The position numbers and the translations under genes are program-made. Shown piece after piece: positions 46,217 through 53,337 of a stretch of 64,000 nt of DNA. Below the pieces are notes generated by a model. The model saw nothing but the letters and a program-made list of their open reading frames with translations, searched no databases and was not told the origin of the DNA. Position 1 is the first letter of the stretch. Each line of letters begins with the position of its first letter. Origin of the DNA: Achromobacter ruhlandii (lineage in GTDB: Bacteria; Pseudomonadota; Gammaproteobacteria; Burkholderiales; Burkholderiaceae_B); the NCBI RefSeq assembly GCF_902859695.1, contig NZ_CADIJL010000020.1, positions 1-64,000 on the forward strand, in the 5' to 3' direction.

Positions 46217-46243
46217 AGCGCGCCTGCCGGCGCGCTTTTTTTT
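46217..46243 (+). terminator. Rho-independent terminator of the Fur operon
   Basis: AGCGCGCC (46217-46224) and GGCGCGCT (46229-46236) form an 8-base stem with a 4-base loop, followed by eight T. Confidence 0.9.
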
Positions 46244-46286
46244 CGCCGCCGCGCCCCGCCCGTCCGCAGCGGCCCGCCTCGCGCCT

Positions 46287-46310
46287 TATTGCCGAAATTA
46301 GAATGCAATA
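46287..46310 (+). promoter_or_regulatory. LysR-type inverted repeat upstream of the LysR gene
   Basis: TATTGC (46287-46292) and GCAATA (46305-46310) are separated by 12 bases. The surrounding 39 bases (46288-46326) match a segment upstream of the neighbouring MCP gene (47518-47556) at about 28 positions. Confidence 0.55.
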
Positions 46311-46597
46311 TTGATAAATTTGCGATTGTGGCAAAAGGTGTTGCTGGAATAAATTCCACGTCTGGCCCATCGCCTGTCCCGCAGGCCCGGGGCGGGCATC
46401 CCGGCGCACCGGCCCACCGGATGGCGCGCCTGTCCCCCGCGGCGCAAACCGCCCTCGCTTCCGTGGCCCAACGCCGTGGCCACGGCGTCCACAAGACGCC
46501 ACGGCACGCGGCCGCCCCCGGGCCGCCGCCGCCCGCGCCGTTTGCGGCGGTCGCCCGCCGCCCGGACTCGACACTGCGATTTACGGCACTCATACCA

Positions 46598-47509
46598 ATG
46601 AAGCGATTCCAATTCGACAGCACCGCGCTTCGTTACTTTCTCACCGTCGTCGACACTGGATCCGTCAATGGCGCCGCCGCGCGCCTCAACGTCGTCAGTT
46701 CCGCCGTCAGCCGGCAGATCGCCGGCCTGGAACAGCGCCTGCACAACCAATTGTTCGAACGCCATCCCAAGGGCATGAGGGTGACCGAGGTCGGCCGCAT
46801 CCTGGCCGACCACGCGCGCCGCGTCGAAGCCGACGCCGCCCGCACCTATGCCGAAATCCATGGCCAGAATGGCCGCTACACCCAGACCGTGAAAGTCGCC
46901 GGCGCCCCCGGCTTTGCCGCCTACGCCCTGCCGCGCAAATTCGCCGCCTTCCAGGCCGAACACCCCTCGGTCCGCTTCAGCCTGCACATCCTCGATGCCG
47001 GCCTGGTGGCCGAGCGCGTGCGTTCGGCGCAGGCCGATATCGGCGTGACCTACAGCCATACCGCCGAAAAGGACATCGCGGTGATCCATGCGCATCCCGC
47101 CGAAATCGTCGCGGTGATGCGTCCGGGCCACCCGCTCGCCGCCTTCGAGTCCCTGCACATCACCCAGCTGCCCGCCTATCCCCTTGCGCTGCCCCATGGC
47201 GGCAGCGCCTTGCGGCAGGTGCTGGACATGGCCTGCAGCCTGTACAACATCACGCTGTCGCCCGCCTTCACGTCCAACCAGCCGGACGCCGCCTGCCACT
47301 ACGTCCTCACCGGCGACGCGATCACCCTCTGCGCCCGCCTGACCGTCGCCGACCAGCTCGAAACCGGCCGGCTGATCTGCCGCCCCATCAACGACACGCT
47401 GCTCAACGCGGGTCAACTCCAGTTCCAGACCCACGCCTCGCGCCCCCTGTCGGATGCCGCCCATCGCTTCCTGCGCTTCATCCGCAGCGACGCGCCGCAA
47501 CCGTTCTAG
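46598..47509 (+). CDS. LysR-family transcriptional regulator
   Basis: A 303-residue LysR regulator. The N-terminal HTH reads VDTGSVNGAAARLNVVSSAV then SRQIAGLEQRLHNQLFER. The rest is a substrate-binding domain (~90-300) with VKVAGAPGFAAYALPRKFAA. The ATG at 46598 gives the canonical LysR start (MKRFQFDSTALRYFLTVVD). It is followed in the same direction by an MCP gene, and both upstream regions share a motif, so it may control that chemoreceptor and itself. The ligand is unknown. Confidence 0.92.
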   Translation: MKRFQFDSTALRYFLTVVDTGSVNGAAARLNVVSSAVSRQIAGLEQRLHNQLFERHPKGMRVTEVGRILADHARRVEADAARTYAEIHGQNGRYTQTVKVAGAPGFAAYALPRKFAAFQAEHPSVRFSLHILDAGLVAERVRSAQADIGVTYSHTAEKDIAVIHAHPAEIVAVMRPGHPLAAFESLHITQLPAYPLALPHGGSALRQVLDMACSLYNITLSPAFTSNQPDAACHYVLTGDAITLCARLTVADQLETGRLICRPINDTLLNAGQLQFQTHASRPLSDAAHRFLRFIRSDAPQPF

Positions 47510-47513
47510 ACCC

Positions 47514-47538
47514 GGGCATTGCCAAAACCAGAATGCCC
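47514..47538 (+). promoter_or_regulatory. Inverted repeat upstream of the MCP gene resembling the LysR site
   Basis: GGGCATT (47514-47520) and AATGCCC (47532-47538) are separated by 11 bases. The segment from 47518 shares ATTGCC, AAA, AGAATGC and TGA with the LysR upstream site in the same spacing. Confidence 0.5.
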
Positions 47539-47648
47539 CGGTGAAAAATGATCAATTGTTAAATATGTAATCTAAATTTACAGTCAAGCGGATTTTCCGA
47601 GACCACGCTTTGACGGGTCGCCCCAAGACACACACAGGAGCTCCCACC

Positions 47649-49265
47649 ATGTTGAAGAACCTGAAGATCCGCACCGGCCTGCTGGCAGTCCTGGCCATCT
47701 TCGTCCTGGCGCTGGCAACCGCCACCGGCATGGGCTGGCTGTATGCCAGGGACGCCGACATCGCGGTGGACGACCTGAACGCGGTCGCCGCCGAACAGAC
47801 CCGGCCGCTGTACGAGACGCAGACGCTGCTGCTGCGCAGCCGCCTGACCCTGGTGGCCGCCTACCTGGACATCGTGTCCGGCAAGGGCAGCCAATCCCAG
47901 GGCAGCATCGACCAGGCCAACCAGCACCTGCGGGAAGCGCGCAAGCACTTCGCCATCTACCAGAGCGTGCCCAAGAGCACCGAGGCCGGCCTGAAGCTGG
48001 CCAGCGAGCTGGACGCCGTCTTCACCGCCTATGTGCGCAGCATCGAGGCGCTGGAGCAGGCGCTGCAGAAACAATCCGCCGACGGCTATGCCGCCGCCGT
48101 GGTCGAGACCCGCGGCGCCGACGCCCGCTTCGCCGAACGCGTGGCCGCCTTCCTGGCGCACACCGAGCGCCGCAGCGCCGCGATCAATTCCGCATCCGAC
48201 CTGCGCTACGAACGGGCCGAGCTGTCCACGATCATCATGCTGGCGCTGGCCGCCGCGCTGGCGCTGGGCTGCTGGCGCTTCATCGGCCGCCAGGTGCTGC
48301 AACCGCTCAGGGACGCCGCGGTGCATTTCGACCGCATCGCCTCCGGCGACCTGACCCAGCGCGTCACGGTCAATTCCAACAATGAGATCGGCGTGCTGTT
48401 CACGGCGCTCAAGCGCATGCAGGAGAGCCTGACCCGCACCGTCAGCGAAGTGCGCCGCAGCGTCACCGAGATCAACACCGGCGCGGCCGAAATCGCCTCG
48501 GGCAACACCAACCTGTCGGCGCGCACCGAGGAACAGGCCGCCTCGCTCGAAGAGACCGCCGCATCCATGGAAGAACTGGCCACCGCCGTCAAGCAGAACA
48601 CCGAACACGCGCACCAGGCCAACACCCTGGCGGCCGAGAGCCGCAGCATCGCCCTGCGGGGCGGCGAGGTGGTCGGCCAGGTGGTCCAGACCATGACCCG
48701 CATCTCGGAAAGTTCGCGCCGCATCTCGGAGATCGTCTCGGTGATCGACGGCATTGCCTTCCAGACCAACATCCTGGCCCTGAACGCGGCGGTCGAGGCC
48801 GCCCGCGCCGGCGAGCAGGGCAAGGGCTTCGCGGTGGTCGCCGGCGAGGTGCGCACGCTGGCCCAGCGCAGCGCCCAGGCCGCCCGCGAAGTGAAGGACC
48901 TGATCGAACAGTCCTCCAGCAACGTCGAAAGCGGCGCCGAACAGGTCCGCGCCGCCGGCGACACCATGCAGGAAATCGTGGCGTCGGTGCAGCGCGTCAC
49001 CCAGATCATGGCGGAAATCACCGAAGCCTCGACCGAGCAGTCCGTCGGCATCGACCAGATCAACGGCGCCGTGACCCAGATGGACGACGTCACCCAGCAG
49101 AACGCCGCCTTGGTCGAGGAAGCGGCGGCGGCGGCCTCGTCACTGGAGGAACAGGCCAAGCGCCTGGCGGCCACCGCCGCATTCTTCAAGCTGCCGGCCG
49201 GGACGGTGATCGACGTCACGCCGCAGGCCATCGCCGCGCCGCTGCGGCCGGCCTACGTGAACTGA
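47649..49265 (+). CDS. Methyl-accepting chemotaxis protein (transmembrane, four-helix-bundle sensor)
   Basis: A 538-residue chemoreceptor. TM1 is near residues 10-31 ([20 protein letters not shown]), then a helical periplasmic sensor of about 155 residues of the Tar/4HB type, TM2 (~190-212, [15 protein letters not shown]), HAMP (~215-265) and the signalling domain (~270-515) with [20 protein letters not shown] at the tip. The methylation helices ([18 protein letters not shown]) are typical. There is no C-terminal CheR-binding pentapeptide (it ends RPAYVN). It lies 139 bases after LysR. The ligand is unknown. Confidence 0.95.
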   Translation: MLKNLKIRTGLLAVLAIFVLALATATGMGWLYARDADIAVDDLNAVAAEQTRPLYETQTLLLRSRLTLVAAYLDIVSGKGSQSQGSIDQANQHLREARKHFAIYQSVPKSTEAGLKLASELDAVFTAYVRSIEALEQALQKQSADGYAAAVVETRGADARFAERVAAFLAHTERRSAAINSASDLRYERAELSTIIMLALAAALALGCWRFIGRQVLQPLRDAAVHFDRIASGDLTQRVTVNSNNEIGVLFTALKRMQESLTRTVSEVRRSVTEINTGAAEIASGNTNLSARTEEQAASLEETAASMEELATAVKQNTEHAHQANTLAAESRSIALRGGEVVGQVVQTMTRISESSRRISEIVSVIDGIAFQTNILALNAAVEAARAGEQGKGFAVVAGEVRTLAQRSAQAAREVKDLIEQSSSNVESGAEQVRAAGDTMQEIVASVQRVTQIMAEITEASTEQSVGIDQINGAVTQMDDVTQQNAALVEEAAAAASSLEEQAKRLAATAAFFKLPAGTVIDVTPQAIAAPLRPAYVN

Positions 49266-49379
49266 AAGGGCCAATGACGCGGGCGCGCCGATTTAAGACT
49301 GCGCCCGATCGGCCGTTGTCCAGAAGGTCAGGCCCCGCTCCCCTGCGGCCGGCCTTCCCCCCGACCACGAGCCCCCCGC

Positions 49380-49667
49380 ATGAGCCGCGCCCTCGCCTGT
49401 CATTTTTGCCTCTCGACGCTGGCGCAAGGCGCCCCGCTGCTGGAACGGAACGGCACGGCCATCTGCAAGGCCTGTGTCGACGCCTTCTCCGTCGAATTCA
49501 CCGAGCGGGCCTGGGCCATGGCGTCATCGCTGGACGAACAGCTCGACGTGCTGCTGCTGGAAAGCAAGCGGGCGCTGGAACAAAGCGCCACCCTGGCCGA
49601 GCGCGCCCGGGGCTGCGGCCTGAGCCTGGCCGACCTGTCCGCGATGCCGCCGCGCACCCTGTCCTGA
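49380..49667 (+). CDS. Small zinc-ribbon (double CxxC) protein, function unknown
   Basis: A 95-residue protein. Two CxxC pairs, CHFC at residues 7-10 and CKAC near 29-32, spaced about 20 residues apart, form a four-Cys zinc finger like that at the N-terminus of ClpX. The C-terminal half is a Leu/Ala/Glu-rich helix (SLDEQLDVLLLESKRALEQS). I do not recognise a named family. Such small zinc-ribbon proteins can act as adaptors. The ribosome site is weak. Confidence 0.6.
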   Translation: MSRALACHFCLSTLAQGAPLLERNGTAICKACVDAFSVEFTERAWAMASSLDEQLDVLLLESKRALEQSATLAERARGCGLSLADLSAMPPRTLS

Positions 49668-49708
49668 TCCGTCGGCCCGGCCGACCAGTGATGGCGGCGG
49701 CCGCCGCC

Positions 49709-49739
49709 TTGACCTCAACCACGGTTGAGGTTCGATACT
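49709..49739 (+). promoter_or_regulatory. SoxR-type box with 19-bp spacer promoter before the RidA gene
   Basis: -35 TTGACC (49709-49714) and -10 GATACT (49734-49739) are separated by 19 bases, the over-long spacing that MerR-family activators correct. The inverted repeat ACCTCAACC-AC-GGTTGAGGT (49712-49731) fits the SoxR pattern CCTCAA-N6-TTGAGG, in the same register as the E. coli soxS promoter. Confidence 0.8.
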
Positions 49740-49776
49740 GGGGCTTCGTCAATACGCTTGTCCACGGAGCCTTCGC

Positions 49777-50208
49777 ATGTCGTCCCGCATCACCCCCGCC
49801 CTGTCCTCGCTTGCCTTCATCAACCCGCCCGGCCTGTACGACCCCCGTCCCAACGGCTACTCGCACGTCGCCGTGGCCGACACGCCCGCCCGGCTGGTGT
49901 TCGCCGCCGGCCAGGGCGGCGAAAACGCCCGGGGCGAGCTTTCACCCGACTTCCTGGCCCAGGTGCGCCAGGCGCTGGACAACGTCCAGACCGCCCTGCA
50001 GGCGGCCGGCGCCACCCTGTTCGATGTCGCCAAGTTGACCGTACTGGTGGTCGACCACAGCCAGGAACGCCTGGCGCTGTTCTCCAACGAGATCAAGTCG
50101 CGCTGGGGCATCCACCTGGCGCCCGCCTGCACCCTGATCCCGGTGCCGCGGCTGGCATTGGACGGAATGCTGGTGGAAATCGAAGCGACGGCGCTGCTGC
50201 CGCTTTGA
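49777..50208 (+). CDS. RidA/YjgF-family protein (probable enamine/imine deaminase)
   Basis: A 143-residue member of the RidA superfamily, which hydrolyses reactive 2-aminoacrylate-type enamines. The Arg of PVPRLALDGM and the Glu of LVEIEATALLPL match the family's active-site Arg and Glu. The N-terminus is longer than E. coli RidA and differs in the GPYS region, so it belongs to a Rid subgroup rather than strict RidA. A SoxR-type promoter stands 38 bases upstream of the ATG. No MerR or SoxR gene is nearby, and the gene ends in a long terminator. Confidence 0.88.
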   Translation: MSSRITPALSSLAFINPPGLYDPRPNGYSHVAVADTPARLVFAAGQGGENARGELSPDFLAQVRQALDNVQTALQAAGATLFDVAKLTVLVVDHSQERLALFSNEIKSRWGIHLAPACTLIPVPRLALDGMLVEIEATALLPL

Positions 50209-50266
50209 TTCAGCCACGAATTCGAACGTATCCGGGCTGGGTCCCCCCGGGTACGCCACCTCAAAC

Positions 50267-50301
50267 AAAAAGCCCCTGGTTTTGCAACCAGGGGCTTTTT
50301 T
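50267..50301. terminator. Strong bidirectional terminator between RidA and tRNA-Lys(TTT)
   Basis: A perfect 15-base stem (50267-50281 with 50286-50300) closes a 4-base loop. A-run on one side and T-run on the other serve both convergent genes. Confidence 0.92.
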
Positions 50302-50349
50302 GCACATCTGCACATCGGTTGATCCAGCAAACGCTGAACCAGAAATGAG

Positions 50350-50425
50350 TGGTGGGCTGAGCGAGACTCGAACTCGCGACCAACGGATTAAAAGTCCGCT
50401 GCTCTACCGACTGAGCTATCAGCCC
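50350..50425 (-). tRNA. tRNA-Lys (anticodon TTT)
   Basis: A 76-base cloverleaf on the minus strand with encoded CCA (50350-50352). The acceptor is GGGCTGA / TCAGCCC. The D-arm contains AGCTCAGTCGGTAGAGC. The anticodon loop CTTTTAA gives TTT (Lys, AAA/AAG). The T-loop is TTCGAGT. Confidence 0.98.
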
Positions 50426-50439
50426 GACCGAAGCCAGAG

Positions 50440-50468
50440 ATTATGGCTGATTTCGCAGACCTTGTCAA
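50440..50468 (-). promoter_or_regulatory. Promoter of tRNA-Lys(TTT)
   Basis: On the minus strand a perfect -35 TTGACA (50463-50468) and -10 CATAAT (50440-50445) are separated by 17 bases, ending 14 bases before the tRNA. Confidence 0.88.
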
Positions 50469-50565
50469 AAAATAGAGACGGGGTCCGCTTCAATGCCGCA
50501 ACATCCGGGCCTCTCCCGCCAGGCGCGCCAGCGCTCACTCTCGGTCGAGTCCTTAACGAGTCGCA

Positions 50566-50591
50566 TAAAAAACGGCCGCTTGCGCGGCCGT
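50566..50591 (-). terminator. Terminator of the metNIQ operon
   Basis: ACGGCCGC (50572-50579) pairs with GCGGCCGT (50584-50591). On the minus strand six T follow (A-run 50566-50571). Confidence 0.92.
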
Positions 50592-50619
50592 CTCTTCCTG
50601 GGCGGAAACCGCGGCTCGA

Positions 50620-51417
50620 TTACCAGGCAGCCACCACCGCGCCCTTGAACTTGGTCTCGATGAACTGCTTCACGGCCGGGCTGTGATAGATGCTGACCAG
50701 CTTGGCGAACTCGGGACGGTCCTTGTCCTTTTCACGCACCACCAGCACGTTGGCGTACGGCGAGTTGGGCGATTCCTGGGCGATGGCGTCGGTGGCCGGG
50801 TTCAGGCCCGCTTCCAGCGCGAAGTTGGTGTTCACGGCGGAGGCGTCGGTGTCGTCCAGCGAACGCGGCAGCTGGGCGGCGTCCAGTTCGATGAAGCGCA
50901 GCTTCTTCGGGTTCTCGATGACGTCGATCGGGGTGGCCTTCAGGCCGGCTTCCGGACGCAGCTTGATGAGGCCATTGGCCTGCAGCAGCAACAGGGCGCG
51001 GCCGCCGTTGGTCGGGTCGTTCGGCAGCGCGATGCGGGCGCCTTCCTTCAGCTCGGACAGCGACTTGATCTTCTTGCTGTAGATGCCGATCGGGAAGATC
51101 ACGGTCTTGGCGATGCTGACCAGCTTGTAGCCGCGGTCGGCGTTGGCGTTGTCCAGGTACGGCTGGTGCTGGTAGCTGTTCAGATCCAGGTCGCCCGAGG
51201 CCAGCGCGACGTTGGGCTGCACGTAGTCGGTGAACTCGATCACCTGGATGTTCAGGCCCTGCTTGGCGGCTTCCTGCTTGACCACGTCGAAGATCTGGGC
51301 GTGCGGGCCGGCGGTGACGCCAACCTTCAGCGGCTTGTCCTGGGCCAGCGCCGGCTGGGCGAATACGGCGGCGCCGAGGGCGAACGCGGCCAGCGACTTC
51401 AAAACCTTGATGCTCAT
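50620..51417 (-). CDS. metQ: Methionine ABC transporter substrate-binding protein
   Basis: Captures D/L-methionine in the periplasm for MetNI. The 265-residue precursor has a cleavable signal peptide (AALGAAVFAQPALA-type, cut near AQD). Unlike E. coli MetQ it has no lipobox cysteine, so it is probably a soluble periplasmic protein. The family pattern is KVGVTAGPHAQIFDVVK and SYQHQPYLDNANADRG, with later IALPNDPTNGGRALLLLQ. It is the last gene of metN-metI-metQ, 50 bases after metI, and ends in a strong terminator. Confidence 0.95.
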   Translation of the reverse strand: MSIKVLKSLAAFALGAAVFAQPALAQDKPLKVGVTAGPHAQIFDVVKQEAAKQGLNIQVIEFTDYVQPNVALASGDLDLNSYQHQPYLDNANADRGYKLVSIAKTVIFPIGIYSKKIKSLSELKEGARIALPNDPTNGGRALLLLQANGLIKLRPEAGLKATPIDVIENPKKLRFIELDAAQLPRSLDDTDASAVNTNFALEAGLNPATDAIAQESPNSPYANVLVVREKDKDRPEFAKLVSIYHSPAVKQFIETKFKGAVVAAW

Positions 51418-51466
51418 GTTGCGAATTTCCCGGATGTCGGAAGGAGGAGAAGAATGTTCGGTGTGA

Positions 51467-52120
51467 TCAACGATGCGAGATGCGGCGCACGTAGCGGTCG
51501 CCCAGGCTCTGGATCAGCTGCACCAGCACGATCAGCACGATGACCACGGCGGCCATCACGTCGGACTGGAAGCGCTGGTAGCCGTAGCGGATCGCCAGGT
51601 CGCCCAGGCCGCCGCCGCCGATGGCGCCGGCCATGGCCGAATAGCCGATCAGGCTGACCACGGTGACGATGGTGGCGGCGATCAGGCCGGGCAGCGCCTC
51701 GGGCAGCAGCACCTTCATGATGATCTGCATCGGCGAGGCGCCCATGGCGCGCGCGGCGGTGACCAGGCCCGGATCGACTTCACGCATCGCGTTCTCGGCG
51801 ATGCGCGCCATGAACGGAATCGCGGCCACCGACAGCGGCACGATGGCGGCGGTGGTGCCGATCGAGGTCTGCGCCACCAGGCGCGTGAACGGAATGATGG
51901 CGACCATCAGGATCACGAACGGCACCGAGCGGGTGGCGTTGATGACCGCGCCCAGCGCGTGGTTGACGGCCTGGTTCTCCAGCATGTTGCCGCGCGCGGT
52001 GACCGTCAGGATCACGCCCAGCGGAATGCCGACCAGCACCGCGATGGCGCTGGCCACGCCCACCATCAGCAGGGTGTCAAGCAGCGACGTAATAAGCAGG
52101 TCGATCAGTTGCGGGCTCAT
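51467..52120 (-). CDS. metI: Methionine ABC transporter permease
   Basis: A 217-residue inner-membrane permease with about five to six membrane spans. The EAA coupling motif to MetN is AARAMGASPMQIIMKVLLPEA, in two parts. ATG 52120 gives MSPQLIDLLITSLLDTLLMV, the same length as E. coli MetI. A GTG nine codons upstream is less likely. The start lies 44 bases inside the metN 3' end, so the two genes overlap in different frames and should be co-translated. Confidence 0.96.
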   Translation of the reverse strand: MSPQLIDLLITSLLDTLLMVGVASAIAVLVGIPLGVILTVTARGNMLENQAVNHALGAVINATRSVPFVILMVAIIPFTRLVAQTSIGTTAAIVPLSVAAIPFMARIAENAMREVDPGLVTAARAMGASPMQIIMKVLLPEALPGLIAATIVTVVSLIGYSAMAGAIGGGGLGDLAIRYGYQRFQSDVMAAVVIVLIVLVQLIQSLGDRYVRRISHR

Positions 52121-53165
52121 GAGCGATTTCTTCAACGGTGATGTCACGGGCGGTCAACGCGGCGATGGCGTCCTTGACCGCGGCGGGCGCGCCTTGGGCC
52201 AGCACGAACATCGTGCCGACGGCCACGCCCTGGATGTCTTCGACGCGCGCCTGCACCAGGCCCACGTCCAGCGAATACTGCGTCGACAGGTCGGACAGGA
52301 ACGAACCCGACGCGTCGGTGCCGGTCAGCGACAGGCGCAGCAGGCGCACGGCCTGGCCCGGCTTGGCGGCGGCCAGCGTCTCGATGCGCTGCTTGACGGC
52401 GGCCAGCGTGGCGTCGGTCAGGTCCGACGCGGTCGCGGCCGACACCATGGCGCGGGTCACTTCGTGGCGCGGCTGGGCGAACACTTCGCGGGTGCTGCCC
52501 ATCTCGACCACTTCGCCCTGCGACAGCACGGCCACGCGGTCGCAGACCTCGCGCACCACTTCCATCTGGTGCGTGATCATGACCACGGTCACGCCGGTCT
52601 TGCGGTTGATGTCGCGCAGCAGTGCCAGGATGTTGTGGGTAGTCTCGGGATCGAGCGCGGACGTGGCCTCGTCGCTGAGCAGCACGTCCGGATTGTTGGC
52701 CAGGGCGCGCGCGATGCCGACGCGCTGCTTCTGGCCGCCGCTGATCTGGCTGGGATAACGGTCGCGCAGGTGCTCCAGGCCCACCAGGGCCAGCAGGCGT
52801 TCGACGCGGGCCGGAATCTCGCTCTTGGCGACGCCGGCGATTTCCAGCGGCAGCGCCACATTGCCGTACACCGTGCGGCGCGACAGCAGGTTGAAGCCCT
52901 GGAACACCATGCCGATGCGGCGGCGCTGCGCGCGCAGTTGCGCCTCGCTCAGTCCGGTCAGGGCCTGGCCGCCGATGGCGATGGAGCCTTCGTTGGGACG
53001 CTCCAGCAGGTTGATGCACTGGACCAGCGTGCTTTTACCGGCCCCGCTGGGGCCGATGATGCCGAAGACCTCGCCCTGCTGGATGTGCAGGTTGATGCCA
53101 CGCAGCGCCTGGAACTGGCCGTGCGGCGTGGCGTAGGTCTTGGATAGGTTCTCGATCTGAATCAT
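52077..53165 (-). CDS. metN: Methionine ABC transporter ATP-binding protein with C-terminal NIL domain
   Basis: A 362-residue ATPase. Walker A is GPSGAGKSTLVQ, the signature ISGGQKQRVGIARAL, Walker B VLLSDEATSALDP, and the H-loop VVMITHQMEVV. The last ~90 residues form the NIL/ACT-like domain that binds methionine and shuts the transporter off. It is the first gene of the operon. No SAM riboswitch or clear MetJ box is seen in the 172 bases upstream. Confidence 0.97.
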   Translation of the reverse strand: MIQIENLSKTYATPHGQFQALRGINLHIQQGEVFGIIGPSGAGKSTLVQCINLLERPNEGSIAIGGQALTGLSEAQLRAQRRRIGMVFQGFNLLSRRTVYGNVALPLEIAGVAKSEIPARVERLLALVGLEHLRDRYPSQISGGQKQRVGIARALANNPDVLLSDEATSALDPETTHNILALLRDINRKTGVTVVMITHQMEVVREVCDRVAVLSQGEVVEMGSTREVFAQPRHEVTRAMVSAATASDLTDATLAAVKQRIETLAAAKPGQAVRLLRLSLTGTDASGSFLSDLSTQYSLDVGLVQARVEDIQGVAVGTMFVLAQGAPAAVKDAIAALTARDITVEEIAHEPATDRPAYYVAA

Positions 53166-53263
53166 GGCAAGCGATTTTGTATCTTTTCTCTTCTAAAGAG
53201 AACGACCGTTTTTTCCATTTTTAATAACTATCAGTAATATAAGATGCATCCGCGCAAAGACGT

Positions 53264-53304
53264 AAAGGGCAGTCGGGAAGGAAAGCCTTCCTGACTGCCC
53301 TTTT
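53264..53304 (-). terminator. Long hairpin after the GH31 gene
   Basis: An 18-base stem with one G-T pair (53264-53281 with 53286-53303) and loop AAAG. Only three or four T follow on either strand, so it is a strong structure but an average terminator. It separates the GH31 gene from metN, both on the minus strand. Confidence 0.6.
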
Positions 53305-53337
53305 GCATGGGTGGCCGGCGAACCGGCCGCGCCTGGC

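Larger units (their letters stand above)
46187..46597. other. Non-coding gap upstream of the LysR gene
   Basis: 411 bases. It holds the terminator at 46217-46243, an AT-richer stretch (46280-46360) with a LysR-type inverted repeat at 46287-46310, and then GC-rich sequence up to the LysR start at 46598. An open frame in the LysR frame runs through it, but its translation has no recognisable domain, and the protein family starts at 46598. No gene is seen. Confidence 0.55.

Noticed and set aside
53166-53337. SAM riboswitch or MetJ box before metN
   Set aside because: The spacer is AT-richer but has no visible SAM-I, SAM-II or MetJ-type repeats. The hairpin at 53264-53303 belongs to the end of the GH31 gene.
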